Assembly (NCBI RefSeq): GCF_001292625.1
Contig: NZ_LAJH01000017.1
Coordinates: 43,142-107,141, forward strand
Direction of reading: 5' to 3'
DNA: 64,000 nucleotides
Source: Shimia sp. SK013
GTDB taxonomy: Bacteria; Pseudomonadota; Alphaproteobacteria; Rhodobacterales; Rhodobacteraceae
A program made the position numbers and the translations under genes. The notes beneath the pieces were generated by a model. It was not told the origin of the DNA. It saw only the letters and a program-made list of their open reading frames with translations, and searched no databases. Position 1 is the stretch's first letter, and each line of letters starts with the position of its first letter. Positions 36,155 through 44,602 of the stretch are shown one piece after another.

Positions 36155-37537
36155 TCATATCTCCAGAAGCGGCAGGCCCATGGCCCCAGCCGCACCGCGC
36201 AACGCTGCGCGATGATCTCCGTAAGCCAGCGCCATGTGATGTTCCAGCCCACTTGCAATAATGTCGCCAAGCACATCGTCCGCGCCGCGATCAAACCGCA
36301 AAACGCCAGAGGTGCCAGTGAAACTCATTGGACGCTTCAACATCTCGGCACGGCTCAGCACCATATGCGGCCGCCCGTGCGCCTGAGAAATCCGCATCAA
36401 CGTGACCTCGCCCGCCTTCAACGGGAACTGGTACAACAGCGGCTGTTTGCGGTTGGTGTGAATGGTCGCCTCGGCCGTCACATCAGGGTCAATCATCGAC
36501 AACGGTGCTTGACCGCAATGCCACACAACCCCCGTGTTGTCCGCCCCGTCCATGTCCACCAAATCGGTCAGAAACACCGGCGCGTCCGCCGCCGCCGCCA
36601 ACACCATCTGCGTCAGCGCGCCGTAGACATCAGCTTCGCACGCACAAGGCACCCGCGCCTCACCCATCATCGCGGCGGGTCCACAAACCGCGCCGCCATA
36701 TTCGGTGAATGTCTCTGGCCAACACCGAATGGCAAAGGCGCCATAGCCGCCCTTTTCTTTCAACGTATCCAACCCGATCTTAAGTCGCAAAGACCGATCC
36801 AGCTCGTCTGGATCAACCTCATCCAAGCCGCTCAACTCTGCGTCGGCCTGCTTACGCAAAGCCGCAGCCGCGTCCGCAGGCGCAGCGCGGGCCAGATCAA
36901 ACAGATCATCCAACGCCAGCTCGTCCACCTCGACACCGGAAAGCGCCTTCATGTCCGCCTTGTCATAGGCACAGGTATCAAACCCCACCGGATGCTCGCC
37001 AATCCGCGCGATCCGTTGACCATTCACAGCCTCGGCAATCGCGCGTCCGGCCTCAGTCGCCTCGGGCACATCGCCCAACGCCAACTTGCCTGCCGCACGC
37101 TCGCCCGCCAGCAAGGCGGCCAAATCACCCGCCACGTCCCCCGCAGGGTCGGCATAAATCCAACCAAAGTCGCGCCCGTTCAACCCCAACGCGTGTGACG
37201 CCAAATTCAACCCACAGAATGAATTCAGCCGCAAACGATCGCCAAGCCGTGGCTCGGGAATGGACCAGATCGACAAAGGCACATCGAAGGCCGCCCCAAT
37301 CGCCACTGTCATGGACGCATCCGTGAATGTGACTTGCAGCACCACCACCTGATCCACACCTGCCACCGTCAGCGTCTCAATGCCCGCCCGTGTAGCAGCT
37401 TCGTCAAACAACAATTCACGCGGGCCGACGATTTCATGGCCGGTGGCGTCCAACGCCGCCAACATCGCGGCGAGGTTTTCCTCGGCATAGGGAACGTCAA
37501 ACGTCGGACGCCCCAACGGCAGAATGCCTAGTTTCAT
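36155..37537 (-). CDS. L-fucose/L-arabinose isomerase-like protein, probable sulfo-sugar isomerase
   Basis: A 460-residue protein built like the L-fucose/arabinose isomerase family: an alpha-beta N-terminal part (LGILPLGRPTFDVPYAEENLAAM), a middle domain with FAIRCWPETFTEYGGAVCGPAAMMGE near residue 265, and a C-terminal part with TDLVDMDGADNTGVVWHCGQAP near 325 (metal-ligand type Glu/Asp/His). The pathway needs an aldose-ketose isomerase at this point (sulfoquinovose to sulfofructose). In E. coli that is YihS, an unrelated AGE-type protein. This would be a non-homologous replacement. Family call good; reaction inferred. Confidence 0.78.
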   Translation of the reverse strand: MKLGILPLGRPTFDVPYAEENLAAMLAALDATGHEIVGPRELLFDEAATRAGIETLTVAGVDQVVVLQVTFTDASMTVAIGAAFDVPLSIWSIPEPRLGDRLRLNSFCGLNLASHALGLNGRDFGWIYADPAGDVAGDLAALLAGERAAGKLALGDVPEATEAGRAIAEAVNGQRIARIGEHPVGFDTCAYDKADMKALSGVEVDELALDDLFDLARAAPADAAAALRKQADAELSGLDEVDPDELDRSLRLKIGLDTLKEKGGYGAFAIRCWPETFTEYGGAVCGPAAMMGEARVPCACEADVYGALTQMVLAAAADAPVFLTDLVDMDGADNTGVVWHCGQAPLSMIDPDVTAEATIHTNRKQPLLYQFPLKAGEVTLMRISQAHGRPHMVLSRAEMLKRPMSFTGTSGVLRFDRGADDVLGDIIASGLEHHMALAYGDHRAALRGAAGAMGLPLLEI

Positions 37538-37547
37538 ACCCAGATCC

Positions 37548-38576
37548 TCAGATGTCGGAATAATTCAGCCGGAACGTCGCATCATCCGCGGTCAAACGCG
37601 CGCCGCCGTCGCCATAACAAACATGTTTGGCCCAGTTCGACGCATTCGCATCCGCCAGAGCCGAAATGTCTTTCATGTAATCCACCGCGTCACCCTCAAG
37701 GCCCGCGTGGATCGCATTCCAGTCGGGATAGGCGTTGAACGCATCCAGCCAGATCGCCCGTCCCGCGAGAAAGCCCGACGCACCAGCCTTGAATGCATGG
37801 TCCAGCACATTGCGGAATTCAGTTTTGCCAGCGCCAGCTGACAGCATCACCCAAGGACGCCCGGCCAATCGGCCCATTTCGTCAAACACGGCCTGCACCT
37901 CGGCGCTGCCATCGGCGTCGGCAGCGTTCACAGGGCTTTCCAGCTTGAACACATCCACGCCGTAGTCTGGCTTGGCAAATTCCTCGACCGATTTCAAAAC
38001 GTCGTCGGCTTTCTTGCCCTTCATTTCCACATATTCCTGGGTTTGATGCGCATCTGCCGCAAGCGGGTAGACCAGCAATTCAAACAGAAACGGAATGTCG
38101 TATTTCGCGCAGTCTTCTCCGATCTGTTTGACGTAATCTTTCTGCGCCTGATTGACCTCGTCACTCGCATCAGGGCGATACCACGCCAGCACTTTGACCG
38201 CGTCGCCGCCCATGCGTTTGATCTTGCCGACCGACCAATTGTCGATGCTCGCGGACAAGCGTCCACCCGATGTTTCTTGAAACAGGCTGTCTTCCAATGT
38301 CACCACCAAACCCTTGTGCGGGATCAGCGTGTCAAAGGAATACGGAATGGCATAATGCGGATCGAGCAACATAGCAGTCGAATGCGCCTGAAGCGTTTCA
38401 ACCAACATGCCTTTGAATTTTGCCACCTGTTCCCATGGTGCCTGATCCACACCAAGATACTTGGCAATCGGGCCTTTGATCGGCGGGCGCTGGTCCACGG
38501 CGGTCATCTTATAGATACCATTCTCGTCGGCCATGCGGCGCATGCCGGCCAACTTGCCGGGTGTCAGGGTGATCAT
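37548..38576 (-). CDS. Class I aldolase, LacD/YihT family, probable 6-deoxy-6-sulfofructose-1-phosphate aldolase
   Basis: A 342-residue TIM-barrel aldolase of the DeoC/LacD group. Features shared with YihT are KMTAVDQRPPI near residue 27, AMLLDPHYAIP near 67, MGGDAVKVLAWYRPD near 122, the probable Schiff-base Lys in VDVFKLESPV near 213, and the end block GASGFLAGRAIWLD near 268. YihT cleaves sulfofructose 1-phosphate into dihydroxyacetone phosphate and sulfolactaldehyde. Tagatose-bisphosphate aldolase (LacD) is the closest alternative; it is somewhat longer than YihT (~292). Start shares one base with the kinase stop. Confidence 0.8.
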   Translation of the reverse strand: MITLTPGKLAGMRRMADENGIYKMTAVDQRPPIKGPIAKYLGVDQAPWEQVAKFKGMLVETLQAHSTAMLLDPHYAIPYSFDTLIPHKGLVVTLEDSLFQETSGGRLSASIDNWSVGKIKRMGGDAVKVLAWYRPDASDEVNQAQKDYVKQIGEDCAKYDIPFLFELLVYPLAADAHQTQEYVEMKGKKADDVLKSVEEFAKPDYGVDVFKLESPVNAADADGSAEVQAVFDEMGRLAGRPWVMLSAGAGKTEFRNVLDHAFKAGASGFLAGRAIWLDAFNAYPDWNAIHAGLEGDAVDYMKDISALADANASNWAKHVCYGDGGARLTADDATFRLNYSDI

Positions 38577-39460
38577 CACGTCGTCTCCTTCAGATATTCT
38601 GTCAGCGCGGCACGGCTCGGTGCTCCGGCCCGCCCGCCTTTTTTCAAACATTTCAGTGCCGCCGCGCCGTTGGCGTGGCGTATTGCTTCTTCTGCGCTCT
38701 GTCCTTCGGCAAGCAGCAACGCGAAAACTCCGTGCCAGACGTCACCTGCGCCCAGCGTGTCGATTGGGGTGATGGGAAAGGCCGCCATGTGGCGGGTTTG
38801 CCCGCCATCCGTGTACCAAACGCCGTCGGCTCCATCGGTCACACAGACCCAACAATCGTGCTTGACGGCAATGTCCAGCAACGCCGCTTCAACGTCGGTA
38901 TCTGGATACAGATCACGCAAACCCTGCATCGACAGCGCCACATGGCTGGCCGCCGACATCAAAGCCGGATCAATCGGCGCTTCGCCATCCAGAACCCCGG
39001 GAATGCCGCGCGCGCTTGCCAACTGCAAAGCCGCCAAAGCCGCATCCACACGCCGCGTGTCTGTCAGGACCGCGCTGACGTCCTCCAATCCGTCGAACCA
39101 ATCCGTCGCCAAGACCAAGCCCGCGCCACGAAAGTTCACGATCTGACGCTCGCCCGCCGCATCAATCAACACGGATGAATAGCTGCTCTTGGCGCCCTTG
39201 GTGCGGGTCACATTGGACACATCCACGCCCTCGCGCGCCAAGTCTTCAACGATCAAATCGCCAATGCTGTCGTCGCCCAATCGCGCACCCAAAACAGCCG
39301 TGCCGCCAAGTCGCGCCACAGCCACAGCCGCATTGGCCGCACAACCACCGCCAACGACATGCGCTTCTTCAGTGCCGTATTTCTCAGGCCGGCTCGGCAA
39401 GGTCTCAAGGTGAAAGACAAAGTCGACCACCGCCGCGCCGACACACAAAATTTTGCTCAT
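38576..39460 (-). CDS. PfkB-family kinase, YihV-like, probable 6-deoxy-6-sulfofructose kinase
   Basis: A 294-residue ribokinase-fold sugar kinase. N-terminal VGGGCAANAAVAVARLGG near residue 35 and C-terminal catalytic IDTLGAGDVWHGVFAL near 232 are the PfkB signatures. It also shares with E. coli YihV the blocks KSSYSSVLIDAAGERQIVN (key words KSS, GER) and ALKCLKKGGRAGAP near the end, which are more specific than the family motifs. YihV phosphorylates sulfofructose at O1. It overlaps the peroxidase stop (ATGA) and is followed directly by the aldolase gene, the same order of steps as the pathway. Confidence 0.83.
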   Translation of the reverse strand: MSKILCVGAAVVDFVFHLETLPSRPEKYGTEEAHVVGGGCAANAAVAVARLGGTAVLGARLGDDSIGDLIVEDLAREGVDVSNVTRTKGAKSSYSSVLIDAAGERQIVNFRGAGLVLATDWFDGLEDVSAVLTDTRRVDAALAALQLASARGIPGVLDGEAPIDPALMSAASHVALSMQGLRDLYPDTDVEAALLDIAVKHDCWVCVTDGADGVWYTDGGQTRHMAAFPITPIDTLGAGDVWHGVFALLLAEGQSAEEAIRHANGAAALKCLKKGGRAGAPSRAALTEYLKETT

Positions 39461-40776
39461 TTTGGCACCTCCAGACCGCTTGGCACCTTCTCGGGGATGC
39501 CCAAACGACCCTTTATCGACTCCGTTCCGGTCAACGCATGCAGGAACGCAACAAGCTTTGTCACTTCGTGGTCTGTTAGCTCAATGGTCTCAATGTCCGT
39601 GCGCGCCGAAAGCCTCGCCCGCTCGCGCGTGTCCTGAAACGCCAAGAAATCCGCCTTGGCCAACCATGGCACTTCTGGCAACACCGCGTGGTCCGCGTTC
39701 CAAGCTTCAAATGCCGCGCGCGGGTTCAGGTGATGGCGCACTATCGCCTCCAGATCGGCATAGGCTCCGTTGTGCCCATAAGGTGCGGTCAAAGCCACGT
39801 TGCGCAGCGCAGGCGTGCGAAACTTGTAAGCGTCGTCCAGCCGATCACTTGCGCCCATCCGACCCACGTCGCGCACAATCGGGTCCCACTGCCGCGTCTT
39901 GCCAGGTCCGAAATGCGGCAACATCAACGCATGAAATTTCTGATCGCTCAACAATTGTCCCGAGTGACAGCTGCTGCAGTCGGCCTTGCCATAAAACAAC
40001 TCCAACCCAGCTTGCTGATCCGCATTGAGCGCGGATTGGTCGCCGTTCAAATACGCATCAAACGGGCTGTCAAAACTGGTGAACTCTTGGGTTTCAAACG
40101 CCGCCAGCGCATTGGCGATATGGGTGATATCGATATCCAGCGCCTGATCTACGTCGTCAAAGGCCGCCACAAACATATCGGCGTATTCGGGGATCACCCG
40201 CACGCGCTTGGCCACGATGGGCCACACATTGTCGATCCGATCATAGACCGCCCCGGCGATCTGGTTTTCCTTGGGATTCCCCGCCATTTCAAATTCGGCG
40301 GTCATAGGAAACAACGCCTGCGCCGCAAGGATCGAGTCCAAGCCTTCTGGCAGCCACTCCTGCGCGGGGCTGTCGAAACCGTTGTCATAAATACGCGATA
40401 CCGACAGTCTACCGTCGTGAAACAGCACGTCGATTTCGCGCGCGCCAAGGTTCCACAATGCCGGCGCATTGCGCGGAATGCGCTTGACGATTTTCGCTGC
40501 CCCCTGTCCAGGCGTCCGGTCGCGGCCGAGCCCCTCGCCACCTTCGCCAATCCCAAGACTTAGCCCGTCGCCAGACCCAAGCTCGGGATGGTGACATGTG
40601 GCACAGGCGATGTTGCGATTACCCGACAGAATGGGATCAAAAAACAACAGCTGACCGATCTTGGCCTGATCCTCGTTAAAGGCGACAAAATCGGCCCCTT
40701 GCAATGGCTTTGGAAGCGGGTTCCCATACGCGGGTGCGCACGCGAGCGCGCCAAAAATGACGACAAGGGACGACAC
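39457..40776 (-). CDS. Di-heme cytochrome c peroxidase / MauG-family protein
   Basis: A 439-residue exported protein. The start is a GTG giving a hydrophobic leader (VSSLVVIFGALACAPAYG). Two c-type heme sites are visible, CATCHH near residue 55 and CSSCHS near 250, with the family segments GQLLFFDPILSGN, RNAPALWNLG, FHDGRLSVS and FRTPALRNVALTAPYGHNG. These enzymes reduce peroxide or oxidise a protein or small molecule in the periplasm. It is translationally coupled (ATGA) to the kinase gene, so it belongs to the sulfo-sugar operon although no known sulfoglycolysis needs it. The start lacks a clear ribosome site and directly abuts the divergent Sel1 gene. Confidence 0.83.
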   Translation of the reverse strand: MSSLVVIFGALACAPAYGNPLPKPLQGADFVAFNEDQAKIGQLLFFDPILSGNRNIACATCHHPELGSGDGLSLGIGEGGEGLGRDRTPGQGAAKIVKRIPRNAPALWNLGAREIDVLFHDGRLSVSRIYDNGFDSPAQEWLPEGLDSILAAQALFPMTAEFEMAGNPKENQIAGAVYDRIDNVWPIVAKRVRVIPEYADMFVAAFDDVDQALDIDITHIANALAAFETQEFTSFDSPFDAYLNGDQSALNADQQAGLELFYGKADCSSCHSGQLLSDQKFHALMLPHFGPGKTRQWDPIVRDVGRMGASDRLDDAYKFRTPALRNVALTAPYGHNGAYADLEAIVRHHLNPRAAFEAWNADHAVLPEVPWLAKADFLAFQDTRERARLSARTDIETIELTDHEVTKLVAFLHALTGTESIKGRLGIPEKVPSGLEVPK

Positions 40777-41250
40777 ATGAAACGCATTGTTATTGCAGCA
40801 CTTTTGACCACTGTCAGCCCAGTGTTTGCCGAGATTGAAACCGGCCGCGATTTGATGGATGCCAAACGTTACAGCGAGGCGATGACAGAGCTTCTGCCAG
40901 CCGCCCGCAGCGGCAACGCCGAGGCCGAAGAATTGATCGGCGTGATGTACGCCTTGGGGCTGGGTGTCGCGCGCGACGATGTGCGTGCGTTTGAGTGGTA
41001 CCTGCGCGCCTCTCTCAAGGGCCACGCGGGTGCCCAAAGCGGCATCGGTTGGTATTACGAGGTGGGCCGAGGCATGCCCGCACCCGACCTCATCCGCGCG
41101 TATATGTGGTACACGCTGTCCGCTATCGGAGGCGATCCGGATGCGGCCATTTCCCTTGAGGAAGTGGTGAAAAAGATGACGCAGGCGCAAATCGACAAAG
41201 CCCATATTCTGGTGGATGACTACCGGACATGGCTCTATCCATTCCGGTAA
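40777..41250 (+). CDS. Exported Sel1-repeat protein
   Basis: A 157-residue protein with a signal peptide (MKRIVIAALLTTVSPVFA) and Sel1-like helical repeats: EAEELIGVMYALGLGVARDD, AFEWYLRASLKGHAGAQSGIGWYYEVGRG and AYMWYTLSA (key words GVMYALG, AFEWYLRAS, GIGWYYEVG). Sel1 proteins are adaptors in the periplasm or cell envelope. The start has AAGGGA at 7-bp spacing. It is the only plus-strand gene inside the sulfo-sugar region and begins at the base after the divergent peroxidase start. Confidence 0.85.
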   Translation: MKRIVIAALLTTVSPVFAEIETGRDLMDAKRYSEAMTELLPAARSGNAEAEELIGVMYALGLGVARDDVRAFEWYLRASLKGHAGAQSGIGWYYEVGRGMPAPDLIRAYMWYTLSAIGGDPDAAISLEEVVKKMTQAQIDKAHILVDDYRTWLYPFR

Positions 41251-41257
41251 ATTGTGT

Positions 41258-41293
41258 GCGTTGGGCCACGGACTTTGTGTCCTGGCCCAACGC
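41258..41293. terminator. Strong hairpin between convergent Sel1 and TRAP genes
   Basis: GCGTTGGGCCA and TGGCCCAACGC form a perfect 11-bp stem around a 14-nt loop that itself can pair GGA with TCC. It lies 8 bp after the Sel1 stop and 26 bp beyond the TRAP binding-protein gene, so it can serve both strands. Confidence 0.75.
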
Positions 41294-41318
41294 CAGTATT
41301 CGAGCTCACTTCACGTGA

Positions 41319-42377
41319 TCAATTCAGATCTTTCGCCATGCCGGCTTCGATGTCAGCTTCGGCATCTGCAACTGCAGATGTCAGCGCACCAAAGATCTCT
41401 TCGCCGCCCTTTATGTTGCTCTTGAACCAGTCGTAAACCGGCGCAGCAGCTTCTTTGAAAGCGGCTTTTTCATCAGGTGTCGGCACATAAAGATCGCCAC
41501 CACCGGCAACAAAATCTTCATAAGCCTTAATCGACTTGCGCTTAGGCGAAGCAAAAGTCGCTTGCTGAAGAGCCGAGAACCCATCGACAATCACACGGCG
41601 CATGTCTTCTGGCATTTCCATGAATTTGGCGTTGTTCATCCACCACAGCGCGCCCATGTAGGCGTGACCATCAAGCGTCACATACTGCAGACCCGCATCA
41701 GGGAATTTCATGCCCATGATGTCGGTGATGCCGTTTTTGGAGCCTTCCACAACACCCGTCTGGAACGAAGTGAACAGCTCGGGCCATGGGATCGGAGTCG
41801 GGGACGCACCCAGCGAACGCACCAATTCCTGTGGCAGGTCGGCAACCACAGTACGGATCTTCAAGCCTTCCATGTCAGACGGGCTCGCAACACGGCGCTT
41901 GGTGTTGGCAAAGTTGCGCCAGCCGCCGGTGTTACCAATGGTCATCAGGCGGATCGCATCACCCGAGTCAGCAAGCGCCATTTCACGCATCTTGCGTGTG
42001 AAATCACCGGCCAGAACGGATTCTGCAACGCGGTCGTTCGCCATCAGATACGGCAGATCAAGCACCTGCACATAAGGGAAAATGCCCGATGCACCGCCCG
42101 AAGTGGAGATATAGACGTCGATTGTGCCATCAGCCACACCCTGCAAACATTCCGCGCCTTTTGCGCAAAGCTGCGTTCCGATGAAAAGCTCGACTTCAAT
42201 GGCGCCGTTGGAGGCGCTTTCCACGAAGTTTTTGAAAACAACCAGACCGTCATAGTCTTCGTCATTTTCATTTGAATTGGCAGTCGCGCGGATCGTGTAA
42301 TCCGCCGCTTGCGCAGCGACCGCCGTGGTCGCCATTAGCGCAGCTGTCGCCACGGCTTTAAAGGTTTTGCTGAACAT
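41319..42377 (-). CDS. TRAP transporter substrate-binding protein (DctP family)
   Basis: A 352-residue periplasmic protein with signal peptide MFSKTFKAVATAALMATTAVAAQA. DctP-type features are IEVELFIGTQLCAKGAECLQGVADGTID near residue 58, VQVLDLPYLMAND near 104, LKIRTVVADLPQELVRSLGASPTPIPWPELFTSFQTGVVEGSKN near 170 (key Arg in KIRT, plus GASPTPIPW). It is last in a DeoR-Q-M-P order and faces the sulfo-sugar operon across the Sel1 gene. The anionic ligand expected for a TRAP Arg pocket would fit a sulfonate such as sulfoquinovose or its glycerol glycoside; this is inference. Confidence 0.92.
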   Translation of the reverse strand: MFSKTFKAVATAALMATTAVAAQAADYTIRATANSNENDEDYDGLVVFKNFVESASNGAIEVELFIGTQLCAKGAECLQGVADGTIDVYISTSGGASGIFPYVQVLDLPYLMANDRVAESVLAGDFTRKMREMALADSGDAIRLMTIGNTGGWRNFANTKRRVASPSDMEGLKIRTVVADLPQELVRSLGASPTPIPWPELFTSFQTGVVEGSKNGITDIMGMKFPDAGLQYVTLDGHAYMGALWWMNNAKFMEMPEDMRRVIVDGFSALQQATFASPKRKSIKAYEDFVAGGGDLYVPTPDEKAAFKEAAAPVYDWFKSNIKGGEEIFGALTSAVADAEADIEAGMAKDLN

Positions 42378-42412
42378 GTTAATCCTCCCTGATTTCGTTC
42401 AAGCTTTTGATG

Positions 42413-43912
42413 TTACTGCACAAACCCAGTTAGTCTTGGAATTGTCATGGAAATGGCAGGCACATAGGTAATGAGGAAGATCACAACGACTTCCACCAAT
42501 AGAAATGGCAAAATGGCCTTGGCTATGGTCTCAACTTTTTCGCCAGACACAGAGCTCGCCACAAACAGCACAAGCCCCATCGGCGGCGTTGCGAGCCCCA
42601 CAGTCAGGTTCACGCTCATAATGATTGCAAAGTGCACGGGGTGAACACCGAGATCAACAAAGATGGGACCCAAGATTGGGCCCAAAATAATGATGGCCGG
42701 CCCCGCATCCAGAAACATCCCAACCGCAAACAAGAGTACGTTGATCAGAAAGAGCAGGACCAACGGATTGTCGGAAAGGCTGAGGATGAAGCCTGCCATC
42801 GTCTCGGGTGCATGGCTGAGACTGACAACGGTCTTAAAGGCCACAGCCGCCCCAACAAGGAGTAGCACAGTTGAACTCGACAGCGCCGCCCGCATCAAAA
42901 TACCGGGCAGGTCTTTAACCTTGAGAAGGCGCAGAATGAAAAATCCCACCAAGAGCGCGTACGCCACCGCAACGGCCGACGCTTCGGTTGGTGTGAAGAC
43001 ACCCACCAAAATGCCGCCCAAAATGATGATCGGCGTCTGCAAGGGGACGACGGCTTTCTTACAGATGACGCGGAAATCACTGCTGACCGTGTTGCGCAAG
43101 CGCAGCAGGATCAAGTGGGAGATCGGAAGAAAGACAAGGAAAACCAAACCGGAATTGATGGACAGCTCAACTCCGGTCGACCGCATGATCGCGGACACAC
43201 CAGCAAAAAGCCCCATCAAAAGACCGGCAAAGTTGATCCGCAAAAGCACAAAGCTGCACCCAGCTTCAACCTTGGAAATTGTCTGGCCTTTGGTGACAAT
43301 CCGTTCGGCTTTGGGAAGGTCATATTTATCGGCGAGCACCCGCACCATAACCATCAATCCGACCCCGACCAGGATACCTGGCACAATGCCCGCCAGGAAC
43401 AACGCCGCAACGCTCTCGCCCATGACATAGGCGTAAATGATCATGATGCCCGACGGCGGAATGATTGGCCCGATCACCGAGCTTGCCGCCGTGATGGCCG
43501 CCGCGAATTTACGGGAATATCCGTTCTTCTCCATCGCCGGAATAAGCGTTGATCCCAACGCCGACGTATCCGCAACAGCCGACCCTGAAAGGCCCGCAAA
43601 AAGGATGGACGATAGAATGTTCACATGCGCCAACCCGCCGCGGAAATGCCCCATCAAAGCTTGGGAAAACTCGACAAGCCGCATGGTGATCCCGCCACGG
43701 TTCATCAATTCGCCCGCAAGCACAAAAAACGGCAGCGCCATCAGCGGAAAACTGTCCATCCCATTGTAAACATTACGATACAGCAGAGCAATGTCCCGCT
43801 CCTGCCCATTGAGCCACAACAACAGGCCGGGCGACAACAAAAGTGCGAAGAAGACTGGTAGTCCAATGATCAGAAAGATCAGGAAGAGCGGCAGAAAAAA
43901 CGCAAGCATCAA
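42413..43912 (-). CDS. TRAP transporter large permease (DctM family)
   Basis: A 499-residue polytopic protein. DctM hallmarks are FFVLAGELMNRGGITMRLVEF, GLSGSAVADTSALGSTLIPAM, IGPIIPPSGIMIIYAYVMGESVAALFLAG and the end TVGLATPPMGLVLFVASS. It is longer than the usual ~430, with a hydrophilic insert near residues 195-275. It overlaps the small-subunit gene by 4 bp and precedes the binding protein, so all three subunits of one transporter are here. Confidence 0.92.
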   Translation of the reverse strand: MMLAFFLPLFLIFLIIGLPVFFALLLSPGLLLWLNGQERDIALLYRNVYNGMDSFPLMALPFFVLAGELMNRGGITMRLVEFSQALMGHFRGGLAHVNILSSILFAGLSGSAVADTSALGSTLIPAMEKNGYSRKFAAAITAASSVIGPIIPPSGIMIIYAYVMGESVAALFLAGIVPGILVGVGLMVMVRVLADKYDLPKAERIVTKGQTISKVEAGCSFVLLRINFAGLLMGLFAGVSAIMRSTGVELSINSGLVFLVFLPISHLILLRLRNTVSSDFRVICKKAVVPLQTPIIILGGILVGVFTPTEASAVAVAYALLVGFFILRLLKVKDLPGILMRAALSSSTVLLLVGAAVAFKTVVSLSHAPETMAGFILSLSDNPLVLLFLINVLLFAVGMFLDAGPAIIILGPILGPIFVDLGVHPVHFAIIMSVNLTVGLATPPMGLVLFVASSVSGEKVETIAKAILPFLLVEVVVIFLITYVPAISMTIPRLTGFVQ

Positions 43913-44493
43913 TCGGCCCCCATCGTCAATTCCAATTCATCTTTATCTGGCTGTTCAACGTCCGGAGAGACCAGCTCCATCAGCGTCCTCAACATCAGTT
44001 CCACGGTGACCGAAATCAGCAGGACAACGCAGGTCAGAAGCGAGCCATACATGTAGCGGAGCTTGACTTTGAAACCTTCCAAACCAACCCACTCAAGCGG
44101 AACACGCAGCGACGAGCTGTCAAACCGCCCCCCAAAGCCAAATGTGTGGGCATATCCATGCTGAACTGCGAGCAAAAGGACGCCAAGTGACATCCCCAAC
44201 AGCACGAAAGTAAGCATCAAAGCGGGCCTGCGAGGCAACGCACTTGGCAAGGTGTCAATCGCCACGAACCCGCTCCAGCGCATCGCAGACGGCGCAATCA
44301 ACCCCACCATCCAAAGCATCAAAAAACGGGCGGCCTCGTCGGGCCACGCCAATGCATTGTTTAGCACATAGCGAAAAAAGACCTGCGTCAGGATCACGAC
44401 AACCATTAACGCCAGCGCCACCACGGCCACCTGCCGCCCCAAACGCAATAGCTTTGTATTTACCCAAGCAAGTGGACGAAGAATGAAAAGCAT
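43909..44493 (-). CDS. TRAP transporter small permease (DctQ family)
   Basis: A 194-residue protein with four hydrophobic segments, including VILTQVFFRYVLNNALAWPDEAARFLMLWMVGLIAPSAMR (key words FFRYVLNNALAWPDE, the DctQ family region near residue 38). It is the first TRAP gene after the DeoR gene, with a 109-bp gap that holds TTTTCG/AAAACG boxes typical of DeoR sites. Confidence 0.9.
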   Translation of the reverse strand: MLFILRPLAWVNTKLLRLGRQVAVVALALMVVVILTQVFFRYVLNNALAWPDEAARFLMLWMVGLIAPSAMRWSGFVAIDTLPSALPRRPALMLTFVLLGMSLGVLLLAVQHGYAHTFGFGGRFDSSSLRVPLEWVGLEGFKVKLRYMYGSLLTCVVLLISVTVELMLRTLMELVSPDVEQPDKDELELTMGAD

Positions 44494-44547
44494 CGACGAA
44501 ACATCCTCCCAAAAGTTGCGTCGGAATCACACCAAGGCGTGATCTTA

Positions 44548-44580
44548 TTTTCGTATTTTTCGATTACGCCACAAAACGAA
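44548..44580. promoter_or_regulatory. Putative DeoR operator before the TRAP operon
   Basis: TTTTCG at 44548 and 44557 and an inverted AAAACGAA at 44573 lie in the gap before dctQ. Repeats of this type (TTTTCG / CGAAAA) are usual for DeoR-family repressors, and similar ACGAAA words occur upstream of the deoR gene. Confidence 0.45.
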
Positions 44581-44602
44581 GCAATTCGTCAAGGCTTTGC
44601 AT

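Noticed and set aside
36005..37198. 397-codon open frame on the plus strand
   Set aside because: Antisense to the isomerase and Gfo/Idh genes; rich in Arg and His only.
38043..39146. 367-codon open frame on the plus strand
   Set aside because: Antisense to the aldolase and kinase genes, both of which have complete motifs.
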